A stretch of 64,000 bases of DNA. Source: Roseobacter sp. Its GTDB lineage: Bacteria > Pseudomonadota > Alphaproteobacteria > Rhodobacterales > Rhodobacteraceae. The notes beneath the pieces were generated by a model. That model made no database searches and was not told where the DNA came from. It saw only the letters and a list, made by a program, of their open reading frames with translations. Position 1 is the stretch's first letter. Each line of letters starts with the position of its first letter. The stretch covers positions 69,291 through 133,290 of the forward strand of contig PCCY01000004.1 in the NCBI GenBank assembly GCA_002731875.1, written 5' to 3'. Positions 21,929 to 31,075 of the stretch are shown here, one piece after another. The translations under genes were made by a program, and so were the position numbers.

Positions 21929-23071
21929 ATGCCGCTTGATCGCACTTTGCCACTAAACTCACTGGGCTTTGCCAAGGCCCCGGCTGATACCCGGGTGGTC
22001 GTTGCCATGTCGGGTGGGGTCGACAGCTCGGTCGTCGCCGCGATGTTGGCTGAAGAAGGCTATGACGTGGTAGGTGTCACCTTGCAGCTATATGATCATG
22101 GCGCGGCACTGGCGCGAAAAGGGGCATGCTGTGCCGGGATCGACATTCACGACGCACGTCGCGTCGCTGAAACGATGGGTTTTCCGCACTATGTGCTGGA
22201 CTATGAAAATATTTTCAAAGACGCGGTGATCGATGAATTCGCCGACAGCTACCTGGGCGGCGCGACCCCGGTACCGTGCATTAGGTGCAACGAGCGGGTA
22301 AAATTCAAGGATCTGCTGGAAACCGCAAAGGACCTGGAAGCGGACTGCATGGCCACGGGCCATTACATCCAGCGCAAACTGGGCCCCGGCGGGGCCGAGT
22401 TGCATTGCGCTGCCGATGCCAATCGCGACCAAAGCTACTTTCTGTTTTCCACCACCGCTGATCAACTCGATTACCTTCGCTTTCCGCTTGGTCATCTACC
22501 CTCCAAAAATGACACCCGTGCCTTGGCCGCTAAATACGGGCTCAATGTTGCCGACAAGCCCGACAGTCAGGATATCTGCTTCGTGCCAAATGGCGATTAC
22601 GCGTCTGTCATCCGGAAATTACGGCCCGAAGCGGCGCAGCCCGGGGATATTGTCGATACCCAGGGCCGTATCCTCGCGCGACATGACGGCGTGATAAACT
22701 ATACCATCGGCCAGCGGCGCGGCTTGGGTATCGGTGGGCTCAGTGAGCCGCTCTATGTTGTAAAACTGGATGCAGACAGCGCGCGGGTAATCGTGGGGCC
22801 GAAATCCATGCTCGCCACGCGCACAGTGCCCGTCCGGGAAATCAACTGGCTCGGAGACGCCCCCCTGACCTCGAAAAGCGAGTGGCCCATCTCGGTAAGG
22901 GTACGCTCCACACGCCCCCCGACCGACGCGATATTGCGTCCGTTGTCCGATACCACCGCCACCGTCGAATTGCTGACTCCCGAAGAAGGGGTATCGCCAG
23001 GCCAGGCCTGCGTTTTCTATGATCCGGACAGCTCCCGCATATTCGGAGGCGGCTGGATTCACAAAGGATGA
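21929..23071 (+). CDS. mnmA: tRNA-specific 2-thiouridylase
   Basis: The 380-residue product is MnmA, which thiolates U34 of tRNAs for Lys, Glu and Gln. The ATP-pyrophosphatase P-loop is [17 protein letters not shown]; the catalytic cysteine pair lies in [11 protein letters not shown] and [22 protein letters not shown] is the family motif. ATG at 21929 follows a CGGAGA ribosome binding site; an upstream in-frame start at 21860 lacks homology and would overlap the promoter. Confidence 0.96.
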   Translation: MPLDRTLPLNSLGFAKAPADTRVVVAMSGGVDSSVVAAMLAEEGYDVVGVTLQLYDHGAALARKGACCAGIDIHDARRVAETMGFPHYVLDYENIFKDAVIDEFADSYLGGATPVPCIRCNERVKFKDLLETAKDLEADCMATGHYIQRKLGPGGAELHCAADANRDQSYFLFSTTADQLDYLRFPLGHLPSKNDTRALAAKYGLNVADKPDSQDICFVPNGDYASVIRKLRPEAAQPGDIVDTQGRILARHDGVINYTIGQRRGLGIGGLSEPLYVVKLDADSARVIVGPKSMLATRTVPVREINWLGDAPLTSKSEWPISVRVRSTRPPTDAILRPLSDTTATVELLTPEEGVSPGQACVFYDPDSSRIFGGGWIHKG

Positions 23072-23079
23072 GGCTTTTC

Positions 23080-23124
23080 CAAATGGGATAATATCCCGGG
23101 GAGTTTGAGGGGCAGAGCCCCTCA
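23080..23124. repeat. Dispersed intergenic hairpin element, copy 1
   Basis: GAGGGGC-AGA-GCCCCTC (23108-23124) is a perfect hairpin next to a CCCCGGGATATTATCCCATTT-like tail read on the minus strand. The same layout recurs at 39912-39957 (copy 2). It resembles the short GC-rich hairpins often found between genes in Rhodobacteraceae and may help end mnmA and lpxB transcripts. Confidence 0.45.
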
Positions 23125-23170
23125 TCCCTTCCGTTGCGAGCCTCTACGCGGTGCAGATCGCTCCGACAGC

Positions 23171-24322
23171 TTACAGGTGCTGCAAGATCGCCCGCGCCGC
23201 CCTTGCCGATGGCGCTTCGCCCCCCTTGCCCAGCCTCAGCATGGTCAGGGCCATCGCGGCTGTCTGGGCTTGCGGGGCCGCCATCACGTCCCGCAACCCG
23301 GCGGCGATCTTCTCGGCCACACAATCGGGACCCAGAAATTCCGGTACCACACGCGTATCAGATACCAGATTGACCAAAGTCACCGTGTCGATCAAGGCCA
23401 TCGCCTTGATCACTCGAAAGCTCAGCCAGTGCATCCTATAGGCGATAACCATCGGCGTTGCTGACGCCGCAAGCTCAAGAGAAACCGTGCCCGACGCTGC
23501 CAAGGCTACGTCAGCGGCACGAAATGCCGCTCGTTTCAGACTTTGCGCCTGGTCATATGACACCGTTCGCGGGTCAAGAATGACAGGCCGCACCCGCCAG
23601 CCCTGCGTCGCGGCAATCACCGCATCCGCAACGGCTCCGGCAGCGGGAATGACGACGCGCAGGTCGCGATGCTCCCGCGCCACCAGTTCGACGGCGTCGC
23701 CGAACACCTCCGATAGCCGTGCCACCTCTGACCGACGCGACCCCGGTAACACCAAAGCAAGCGGTGCATCCCCGATCCCGAACTCTTGTCTGAATGCAGC
23801 GGCATCGGTCTCGGTGGCCACCGGCTCGGCCACTACCGGATGTCCGACAAAGTCACATGCCATCCCGGCATCCCGCATCAAAGGTGGCTCAAACGGAAAC
23901 AGCGCCAATACCTGGTCAATATAGCGTGCCATCTTCTTGGCCCGGCCTGGGCGCCATGCCCAGACTGTCGGGGCAACGTAATGCACGGTCCTGATCCTGG
24001 ATCGGGCTTTGACGCGCTTTGCTACGCGAAGCGAAAAGTCAGGGCTGTCGATGGTGATCATCACATCAGGCGCGGCGGCGATGACTGCTTCGGCGGTTTC
24101 TTCGATCCGCGCCATGAGCGACCGGTATTTCGGCAAAATCTCGGCGATTCCCATCACGGACAGTTCTGCCATGTCAAATCGACTGTCGAGCCCCTGCGCG
24201 GCCATGACGCTGCCGCCGATACCTTCGAATGCAATGTCAGGGCGCAGGGTTTTCAAACTCGCCATCAATGCGCCGCCCAATCGGTCTCCCGAAGGCTCAC
24301 CTGCAATGATAAATACCTTCAC
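23171..24322 (-). CDS. lpxB: Lipid-A-disaccharide synthase
   Basis: The 383-residue product is LpxB, which joins UDP-diacylglucosamine and lipid X. It starts VKVFIIAGEPSGDRLGG and contains TIDSPDFSLRVAKRVK, HYVAPTVWAWRPGRAKKM, LVLPGSRRSEV and the C-terminal SGTVSLELAASATPMVIAY. The GTG at 24322 overlaps the lpxI stop by 4 bp (GTGA) and matches the family N-terminus; an in-frame ATG further upstream lies within lpxI and is unlikely. Confidence 0.95.
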   Translation of the reverse strand: MKVFIIAGEPSGDRLGGALMASLKTLRPDIAFEGIGGSVMAAQGLDSRFDMAELSVMGIAEILPKYRSLMARIEETAEAVIAAAPDVMITIDSPDFSLRVAKRVKARSRIRTVHYVAPTVWAWRPGRAKKMARYIDQVLALFPFEPPLMRDAGMACDFVGHPVVAEPVATETDAAAFRQEFGIGDAPLALVLPGSRRSEVARLSEVFGDAVELVAREHRDLRVVIPAAGAVADAVIAATQGWRVRPVILDPRTVSYDQAQSLKRAAFRAADVALAASGTVSLELAASATPMVIAYRMHWLSFRVIKAMALIDTVTLVNLVSDTRVVPEFLGPDCVAEKIAAGLRDVMAAPQAQTAAMALTMLRLGKGGEAPSARAARAILQHL

Positions 24323-25110
24323 GAGGCGCTCCGCGACCACAGGACCAGATCCCACTCGTTCGCCAGCGCGATGCAGCGATCGGGGTCAAGCACGATAACC
24401 TGCCCGGCGACGATGATCACGCCGGCCAAACCTGCCTGATGGGCCGCATTTATCGTCTCGGGTCCAATCGTCGGCATATCGACCAGCCGGGATTGCTGAG
24501 GTTTAGGCCCTTTGAACAGGATGGCATTACTGCCGCGAGCTCGCTCCGGCAAAGTCGCCAACATATGATCGGTACCGCCGATGGTCTCGATGCCCATCAC
24601 CTGGCTCTGGCCCACGACACAACACTGCCCTATATCCAGCGGTGCCATCGCACGGCACACATCCGCTGCGCGTCCTGCATCGACCGACATCTGCTCGTCA
24701 GGGTGACGGAGGCTCATCACCCCCGGTTCGGCCGTCAGACCCGGGGTGATATCCTGCGCAGCGACAACATCGAACCCGGCCTTTTCAAAGATATCGACCA
24801 AGCTGCGCAATGCACCGTCATCTCCCGCGGCGAGAGCCTTTTGAAACAAGGGGACCAGATGCATTGTATCCGCGTCCAATGCAGCCGGATCAAAGCTTGG
24901 CCGTGCTACGGATCCGCAAAAGCTCACCCGAGACACACCGCGCGCTCGGAGAGTGTTGAGCAACGTTCCGAGTGTTTCCAAGCGAAATGTTACGTCCGCG
25001 CGGACCCCTTCAAGCGCGACCCCCTCGTATCCGCAGATCAGCGGAAAGGTTGCTTGCGCTTCGGCGACACGACGGGGCAGTCCGCCGCCCCCGGCGATCA
25101 GCGCCAGCAT
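24319..25110 (-). CDS. lpxI: UDP-2,3-diacylglucosamine diphosphatase LpxI
   Basis: The 263-residue product is LpxI (formerly DUF1009), which replaces LpxH in many alphaproteobacteria. Signature segments: MLALIAGGGGLPRRVAE at the start, VSFCGSVARPSFD, EQMSVDAGRAADVC and the C-terminal RLVDMPTIGPETINAAHQAGLAGV. It is nested between lpxA and lpxB with 1-bp and 4-bp overlaps, a tightly coupled lipid A operon. Confidence 0.95.
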   Translation of the reverse strand: MLALIAGGGGLPRRVAEAQATFPLICGYEGVALEGVRADVTFRLETLGTLLNTLRARGVSRVSFCGSVARPSFDPAALDADTMHLVPLFQKALAAGDDGALRSLVDIFEKAGFDVVAAQDITPGLTAEPGVMSLRHPDEQMSVDAGRAADVCRAMAPLDIGQCCVVGQSQVMGIETIGGTDHMLATLPERARGSNAILFKGPKPQQSRLVDMPTIGPETINAAHQAGLAGVIIVAGQVIVLDPDRCIALANEWDLVLWSRSAS

Positions 25111-25892
25111 CAGCCCGGCGTAAGAAAATGACGGCCGGTATCGGCCATCACGAAATCAACGATTTCGCGTACATAGTCGCTGCCGGTTTCATCGCCCAAT
25201 CGCTGCGCCCTGTCGTGAAACGTCCCCTCGCCTTGCGCCAGCATCTGGAATGCGGCGCGCAAGGCTGTGATGTCGTTGCGCGCAACGCCCCGGCGCTTGA
25301 GCCCGACCAGGTTGAGCCCGTCCAGAACACCGCGAGGGGCCTGCACCAGGCCGTAGGGGATCACATCGTTGGTCACCATCGTCACGGCACCGATGATCGC
25401 GCCGCGCCCGATCCGAACAAACTGGTGAATTCCGGCCAACCCGCCGATGATGACATCGTCCTCGATGATACAGTGGCCAGCGACCGCGGCGCTGTTCACG
25501 ACAATTACCCGGTCGCCCAGAATGGCGTCGTGGGCGATATGGCAGCCGGCCATGAACAACCCGTCGTCCCCGATCCTGGTGACCCCGCCACCGCCTTCGG
25601 TGCCGCAGTTCATCGTAACGTGTTCACGAATCCGATTGCGTTTCCCGATCACCAGGCGGCTGGCCTCGCCCTTGAATTTCAGATCCTGGGGAATCTCTCC
25701 GATCACCGCAAAGGAAAAGATAACGGTACCTTCGCCAACTTCGGTTTGCCCGGTGATGACGGTATGCGATTTGATGACGACATCAGCGTGCAGAACCACC
25801 TGCGATCCGATAACGCAAAACGGCCCGACGACCGCCGACTGGTCAATCTTCGCCCCTTCTTCGATCACCGCACTGGGGTGAATATTGGTCAT
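25110..25892 (-). CDS. lpxA: UDP-N-acetylglucosamine O-acyltransferase
   Basis: The 260-residue product is LpxA, first enzyme of lipid A synthesis. Hexapeptide repeats of the left-handed beta-helix fill residues 1-190, including the catalytic-His region MAGCHIAHDAIL, and the C-terminal helical part is present. Stop and start overlap with lpxI and fabZ. Confidence 0.97.
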   Translation of the reverse strand: MTNIHPSAVIEEGAKIDQSAVVGPFCVIGSQVVLHADVVIKSHTVITGQTEVGEGTVIFSFAVIGEIPQDLKFKGEASRLVIGKRNRIREHVTMNCGTEGGGGVTRIGDDGLFMAGCHIAHDAILGDRVIVVNSAAVAGHCIIEDDVIIGGLAGIHQFVRIGRGAIIGAVTMVTNDVIPYGLVQAPRGVLDGLNLVGLKRRGVARNDITALRAAFQMLAQGEGTFHDRAQRLGDETGSDYVREIVDFVMADTGRHFLTPG

Positions 25893-26350
25893 CAGGACAA
25901 ATCCATCATCGCGGTGAATTCAACCTCTGCCGCCATTTCACCCTCGACGGATGCGACACCCCCGAACTTCCAGACCTTGCCACCAGCCTTGCCCCGCAAG
26001 GTTGAAACTTCCATTCGTACGACATCACCAGGGACAACTTTGCGGCGGAATTTACACTTATCGATCGCCATAAAGTAGACTTTCATTTCCTTATCGGCCA
26101 TCTCAAGCGTGACCCCGACCATCACGGCAGCCGTTTGTGCCATGGCTTCGATAATCGTGACGCCGGGCATGATCGGCATACCGGGAAAGTGCCCTTGAAA
26201 GTGCGGCTCGTTCATGGTGACATTTTTGATACCGACAGCGCTTTGCGTTCCATTGATATCCACGACCTTATCAACCAGTAAAAACGGGTAGCGATGCGGA
26301 ATGATCCGCTGGATCATTTGAATGTCGGCACTTGGCAGGGGGTCGGTCAT
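25892..26350 (-). CDS. fabZ: 3-hydroxyacyl-ACP dehydratase FabZ
   Basis: The 152-residue product is Fab[14 protein letters not shown] near the start, catalytic histidine in [17 protein letters not shown] and the downstream Glu in TIIEAMAQ. It supplies unsaturated and 3-hydroxyacyl chains to fatty acid synthesis, which competes with LpxA for 3-hydroxyacyl-ACP. The tight pairing with lpxA is conserved in proteobacteria. Confidence 0.96.
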   Translation of the reverse strand: MTDPLPSADIQMIQRIIPHRYPFLLVDKVVDINGTQSAVGIKNVTMNEPHFQGHFPGMPIMPGVTIIEAMAQTAAVMVGVTLEMADKEMKVYFMAIDKCKFRRKVVPGDVVRMEVSTLRGKAGGKVWKFGGVASVEGEMAAEVEFTAMMDLS

Positions 26351-26418
26351 AACATGTCCTGTCTATTAAAAAGCTTTGATATGGCTACCTATTTAGACCG
26401 CAAAGAGCAACAGCGACA

Positions 26419-26982
26419 CTAGTTCTTGCCACTGCCCAGCGTTGCGTCAAGGCGTTTGATCGCCTCGTCCGTGATGTCGATCGCATTGGCGCTGACAAAA
26501 ACCGACAGTCTTTCAAGGATTACCGCTGCGCCAGCATCCTGCATCAATTCTTCCAGCACAGGACCGGCGGCGTTAAGAAACAAGGAACGTTCTTGGTCAA
26601 CCATCTGACTAAGGGAACGCCCCTTGGCAGCTTGAGCAGCGCGGGTCTTTTGCACCTTCTGGTCAAAGGCATCGGCAAGATCGCGAAAGGCCGCGGCATC
26701 CAACGTACTGCGTTGCTCTGTAAGACGTTTTTCTTCGGCCTCTAGTTCAGCTTCGATCTTTCGGTTCTCGGCCGCCAAACCGGCGCTTTGAACTTCCACA
26801 TCACGCGCGACCCGTAATCCAAAGGCGCTTTCGTTGAAAATCCGGTCAGAATCGATGGTGAGGATCGGACTTTGGACCGTCAATCGTTCTCTCTGTGTCA
26901 TTGAACCTTGCTGTGCCTGTCCCGGCATTGCCCATAAAGACAAAACCGGGACGAGGATTACAGCAAAAAAAATCCAGCGCAT
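26419..26982 (-). CDS. OmpH/Skp-like periplasmic chaperone
   Basis: The 187-residue product has a signal peptide (about residues 1-23, ending MPGQAQQ), then ILTIDSDRIFNES and a long charged helical hairpin (residues about 65-145) like the tentacles of Skp/OmpH. Skp carries unfolded outer-membrane proteins to BamA, whose gene is 6 bp upstream on the same strand. It is longer than E. coli Skp (161 residues) but of family type. Confidence 0.87.
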   Translation of the reverse strand: MRWIFFAVILVPVLSLWAMPGQAQQGSMTQRERLTVQSPILTIDSDRIFNESAFGLRVARDVEVQSAGLAAENRKIEAELEAEEKRLTEQRSTLDAAAFRDLADAFDQKVQKTRAAQAAKGRSLSQMVDQERSLFLNAAGPVLEELMQDAGAAVILERLSVFVSANAIDITDEAIKRLDATLGSGKN

Positions 26983-26988
26983 CAGCGA

Positions 26989-29346
26989 TTAAAAAGTCGT
27001 TCTGAGCCTGACTTCGAACTTTTGTTCTTGGTCATAGGTCTCTTTTTTCAACGCCTTGGATACGTTGAACTGAAGCGGACCAACGGGCGTGTTCCAAAAC
27101 AGCGATACACCGATCACATGGCGGAACGACCCGGATTCACCGACAATGTTACCGCCGTTATAGTTCACATTACTAAGGTTCCACAGATTGCCGACGTCGT
27201 AAAATACGCCGCCATTGATGCCGTATTCTTCGGGCAGGCCCAGAGGAAATTCGGCTTCGAACCGTGCGACAACATACATGTTTCCACCCAGCGGATCGTT
27301 GAAACCCGTAGTTACATCGCGTGGTCCAATGCCGCCAGGATCAAAGCCGCGCATGATCGTCGGGCCTAGAATGAAGCGGTCGGCTACCCTGTTATTGCCG
27401 CTCCCCCATGACAATGCGCCGCCTTCGACAGTGGCGCGCAAGGTCACTTCTTCGTTGTAGATACTTTTCTCGCCGATCACTTTCGCGGTTGTCTTGATGT
27501 ATTTCGAATCTCCGCCGACGCCGGCAAAATCCTGTCCGAATTCGAATTGCACACCCGCGGTTGGATCAAGTCCGCGAAGCCGCGTATCGTAGGTATAATT
27601 ATACCCCAGTGCAGATGCAGCCTGCGACCCGGCGGCGATGTCATCCGCGACAACCGGACCGTTCGCGGTGGTGGAGCGGGCGATCATTTCAAGGTCGTCA
27701 TAGGTGTAGCTCAACGTAAGGCGACCAAATTCGCTGACCGGGAATGAGAGCGAGGGCTTGATAACGGCCCGCTTGGTATTGAAGCTGCTATACGTTGAAC
27801 TGGTACTTGCGTAGTTCAGATTGAGCCCAAAGGTCACATCGCGACCCAGGAGGCTCGGCTCGATAAAGCTGAACCCATAGCGTTTGGCAGAGGTCGCGGT
27901 GCTGACCGTCAGGTTCAGCTTTTGACCGCGCCCAAGAAAGTTCTGCTCAGAAAAGCTGATCGCGACCCCGACACCGTCGTTTACCGAATAGGACCCGCCA
28001 AAGTTCAACGCGCCTGTAGGCTTTTCTTCAACATTGACGTCAACGACGACCTGCTCCGGGGATGATCCCTCGCGGGCATTCACCTCGGCGGACTCAAAAT
28101 AGCCCAATGCGCGAATGCGTTCCGCGCTCTCGCGAATTTCGCGCGGGTTGAACGGGTCACCTTCCACGCTGTCGAACTGGCGGCGGATTACCCGGTCAAG
28201 CGTCGTGGTGTTACCTTCGATATCAATGCGTTCCACAAAGATGCGAGGCCCGCGCGTGATACGGTATTCGATGTCAAGCGTCTGTTCACGATCGTTGCGT
28301 GTCACCACCGGTTCAACGCGCAAGAAATCGACGCCGTCCCGGATGGCCTGACGTTCCATGCGTGCAATATCGGACTCGACAGAGGTTGGCGTGTAGACAC
28401 CCCCCGACTTGGTTTTGATTACCTTACGGTAGGTCTCGGCATCGACGCCATTGACTGTCGACGACACGGTCAGCTTTCCAAACCTGAACTGTTGCCCCTC
28501 TTGGATGTTGAACTGAACGAAATAGCCATCGCGCTCTTGTGTAAGCTGCGCGTTCGCGGCTGAAATCCTCATATCCACATAGCCGCGCGACAAATAGAAA
28601 TCACGAAGCAATTTCTGGTCAGCTTCGGCGCGTGGTTCTGCATAGGTGTCACGTTTGACGAGGCGCCGGAACAGTCCCGCTTGTTTCGTGCCCAATACAC
28701 GGCGCAGGCGGCGGTCCGAATAAACCCTGTTGCCGATAAAGCTGATCCGCTCGACTTCGACATTGTCGCCCTCGAAGATTTCGAAAACGAGGTCAACGCG
28801 GTTCTGGCTGCGCTTGATAATCTTGGGCTGTACCCGCGCGGCAATACGGCCGTCGTTGTTATAAGCTTCGGCAATGGCGTTGGCATCGGTTTCAGCTTGG
28901 CTTGGGTTGAACACACGACGTTCGTCGGATGAAATCATCTTTGCCAGCACTTCGTCCTTGATGCGGGCATTACCTTCGAAACTGATCCGGTTGATGGTAG
29001 GGAATTCCACAACGGTGATGACCAGAGTGTTTCCACGCGGTTCGATCGCAACCGATTCAAACAAACCCGAGGCCTGAAGATTCTGGTAGGCATCGTTAAG
29101 TTGACCGCCGCTGATAGCACGGCCGCGGACGATTCCTGCGCGGCTTAGAATGGCGCTGTCACCAACGCGTTCGTTGCCCTCGATCTGGACCGTATTGAAT
29201 TGATAGCTTTGCGCCTGAGCTTCTTGGCCAGGTACCATCCAAGCCACTGACAGCATTGCACAAAATGATGCATTTCGCAGCGTGCTGGAGAAAGGTGTTT
29301 TCTTCACCGTATCGGTGGGTTTGTTCCACCTGTTATTCTGCGCCAT
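26989..29346 (-). CDS. bamA: Outer membrane protein assembly factor BamA
   Basis: The 785-residue product is BamA. It has a signal peptide (about 1-46, ending QAQAQ), five POTRA domains (residues about 48-430, with segments such as VQIEGNERVGDSAIL, ISFEGNARIKDEVLA and IDIEGNTTTLDRVI), and a C-terminal 16-strand barrel with the conserved RGFDPGGIGPRD loop motif and terminal Phe. It inserts beta-barrels into the outer membrane. First gene of the bamA-skp-like-fabZ-lpxAIB block. Confidence 0.97.
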   Translation of the reverse strand: MAQNNRWNKPTDTVKKTPFSSTLRNASFCAMLSVAWMVPGQEAQAQSYQFNTVQIEGNERVGDSAILSRAGIVRGRAISGGQLNDAYQNLQASGLFESVAIEPRGNTLVITVVEFPTINRISFEGNARIKDEVLAKMISSDERRVFNPSQAETDANAIAEAYNNDGRIAARVQPKIIKRSQNRVDLVFEIFEGDNVEVERISFIGNRVYSDRRLRRVLGTKQAGLFRRLVKRDTYAEPRAEADQKLLRDFYLSRGYVDMRISAANAQLTQERDGYFVQFNIQEGQQFRFGKLTVSSTVNGVDAETYRKVIKTKSGGVYTPTSVESDIARMERQAIRDGVDFLRVEPVVTRNDREQTLDIEYRITRGPRIFVERIDIEGNTTTLDRVIRRQFDSVEGDPFNPREIRESAERIRALGYFESAEVNAREGSSPEQVVVDVNVEEKPTGALNFGGSYSVNDGVGVAISFSEQNFLGRGQKLNLTVSTATSAKRYGFSFIEPSLLGRDVTFGLNLNYASTSSTYSSFNTKRAVIKPSLSFPVSEFGRLTLSYTYDDLEMIARSTTANGPVVADDIAAGSQAASALGYNYTYDTRLRGLDPTAGVQFEFGQDFAGVGGDSKYIKTTAKVIGEKSIYNEEVTLRATVEGGALSWGSGNNRVADRFILGPTIMRGFDPGGIGPRDVTTGFNDPLGGNMYVVARFEAEFPLGLPEEYGINGGVFYDVGNLWNLSNVNYNGGNIVGESGSFRHVIGVSLFWNTPVGPLQFNVSKALKKETYDQEQKFEVRLRTTF

Positions 29347-29381
29347 ATACCCTACCCGCTTTGATGTATTCTCTTTTGTCC

Positions 29382-29410
29382 TGACTAGAGAGATTAACTG
29401 CCTTTGTCAA
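29382..29410 (-). promoter_or_regulatory. Weak candidate promoter for bamA
   Basis: On the minus strand TTGACA (29410-29405) is a perfect -35 element; 17 bp later only TAGTCA stands as -10. The 372-bp gap upstream of bamA also holds a 41-codon gene. Confidence 0.25.
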
Positions 29411-29497
29411 AACCCAGAGACCATCATACGGCGCTATATAAAGTATATGGCATCTATTTTTGTCACCATCAGGTACATCGACACAGGGTTGCGGGTA

Positions 29498-29623
29498 TTA
29501 GAATGGCCCCAACCACGCGCCGAGAGCCAGAGCAACAGCCATGGTCCCCAGATACAAGGCCCGGTCCCAATTCAAATCGACCAAAAGGCTGAGGCCGCGA
29601 TAACTTGTTTTAATTGTCTGCAT
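29498..29623 (-). CDS. 41-residue single-helix membrane protein (unrecognised family)
   Basis: A minus-strand frame from ATG at 29623 to TAA at 29498. It begins MQTIKTSYRGLSLL and ends with the hydrophobic helix YLGTMAVALALGAWLGPF. An AGGGTAAG ribosome binding site precedes the ATG. It sits between bamA and rseP, two envelope-assembly genes on the same strand, so a membrane-related role is plausible. Function unknown; I recognise no family. Similar in style to the 42-residue protein at 16200-16328. Confidence 0.6.
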   Translation of the reverse strand: MQTIKTSYRGLSLLVDLNWDRALYLGTMAVALALGAWLGPF

Positions 29624-29718
29624 AATCTTACCCTCTCGTTCACACAGTAAACTTAACCGGTGAATATGGCAGGGTTTGGACGAATTAAGGCAAAATCAAG
29701 ACGATTTCATCTTCGTGA

Positions 29719-31071
29719 TTACGGGCAGAACAGATCGTTCCCCAAAGCAAACACCATCAACGCCAACACCAAGGTGAGGCCGATTGTCATCAACACCTTG
29801 AGCGCTCCGTCGCTGGGAGGCTTACCAGTTACGGCTTCATACGCGTAAAATACCAGATGACCCCCATCCAACGCGGGAATCGGAAACAGGTTCAGCAACC
29901 CTACGGCGGTCGACAGAACCGCAATGAAGTATATGAAGCTTTGCGCGCCCTGCGACGCCATCGCACCCGAGGTCTGGGCGATTCCGATAGGCCCGCTAAG
30001 GTTACAGGTGCTGATATTGCCGACGATCATATGCTTGAGACCCGACAATGATCCTTGGATGATGCGACCGGTATTTTCCACACCGCTCCACATCGCCTCG
30101 AACAGACCGGGTGACGTGGTCGCTGTTTCGAACGCGGCCCCACCGACAATGCCGATCCGCATCTGGGTCTTGAAACTTCCGTCCGGCTGCGGCTCGTCGG
30201 TAACCTTGGGGGTCATGGTGAAGTCGAGCGTTTCCCCGTTCCGCCACACCGTCAATTTCAGGGTCTCGCCTGACGAGGCTTCAACGATATCCTTCAGTTG
30301 CTTGAACGCAAATATAGGCGTACCGTTGACCGCGGTAATTACATCGCCCGATGTCAGCCCCGCCTGATACGCGGCTGATTGCGGCATGACCTGATTGATC
30401 AACGATGGCATGATGTAGGGGCCGGGTACGGTCAATCTCGACCCATCGCGCAGCACCCCGTATTCAAGCGGTTGTTCTATCGGGACGGCGGAGAACGCAT
30501 CTGAATATGCCGTAACATCCGAGGCAGGCGGTAGCTGGATGCCACCGATGGCGACCACTTCGTCGCCGGGCTGCAAATCCGACCCTTCAAACGGCAGGTT
30601 ACGCAGTTCCCCGACGGTCAATGGATCCTTGGGCACACCGACAGACAGCCCAATGGCAGTGAAAACCAGGATGGACAGCACAAAATTGAAGAACGGACCA
30701 GCGGCAACTGTCAAGGTGCGTGCCCAAAGCGGTGCACCGTGCATGGTGCTGCGCAGCTTGTCTGGGTTCGCCTCGGCTTGGGCCATCGCCACGACATCCT
30801 TGCCCGATGCCGCATCGGCATCGCCCGCGAACTTCACATATCCGCCGAACGGAAGTGCGGCTATCTGCCAACGCGTCCCCCGTTTGTCGTAGCGGCTGTA
30901 AAGCACAGGGCCAAACCCAAGCGAAAACACATCAGCATGTATGCCAGACCAGCGACCAACGATGTAGTGACCATATTCGTGAATTGCCACAATCACCGAG
31001 AGTGAAATAACGAAGGCCAGCAACGTCCAGATCAGCCCGCCGAACTGCGGAATAAATGCAAATATGTCCAA
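29719..31071 (-). CDS. rseP: Site-2 protease RseP
   Basis: The 450-residue product is an M50 intramembrane metalloprotease. The zinc site HEYGH (VAIHEYGHYIVGRW) is in the first transmembrane helix; PDZ domains are visible in the middle (QPGDEVVAIGG; QAGLTSGDVITAVNG); the LDGGHLVFYAYEAVTGKPP motif carries the third zinc ligand in the C-terminal helices. It releases anti-sigma factors in envelope-stress signalling. 4 bp after dxr. Confidence 0.95.
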   Translation of the reverse strand: MDIFAFIPQFGGLIWTLLAFVISLSVIVAIHEYGHYIVGRWSGIHADVFSLGFGPVLYSRYDKRGTRWQIAALPFGGYVKFAGDADAASGKDVVAMAQAEANPDKLRSTMHGAPLWARTLTVAAGPFFNFVLSILVFTAIGLSVGVPKDPLTVGELRNLPFEGSDLQPGDEVVAIGGIQLPPASDVTAYSDAFSAVPIEQPLEYGVLRDGSRLTVPGPYIMPSLINQVMPQSAAYQAGLTSGDVITAVNGTPIFAFKQLKDIVEASSGETLKLTVWRNGETLDFTMTPKVTDEPQPDGSFKTQMRIGIVGGAAFETATTSPGLFEAMWSGVENTGRIIQGSLSGLKHMIVGNISTCNLSGPIGIAQTSGAMASQGAQSFIYFIAVLSTAVGLLNLFPIPALDGGHLVFYAYEAVTGKPPSDGALKVLMTIGLTLVLALMVFALGNDLFCP

Positions 31072-31075
31072 AACT

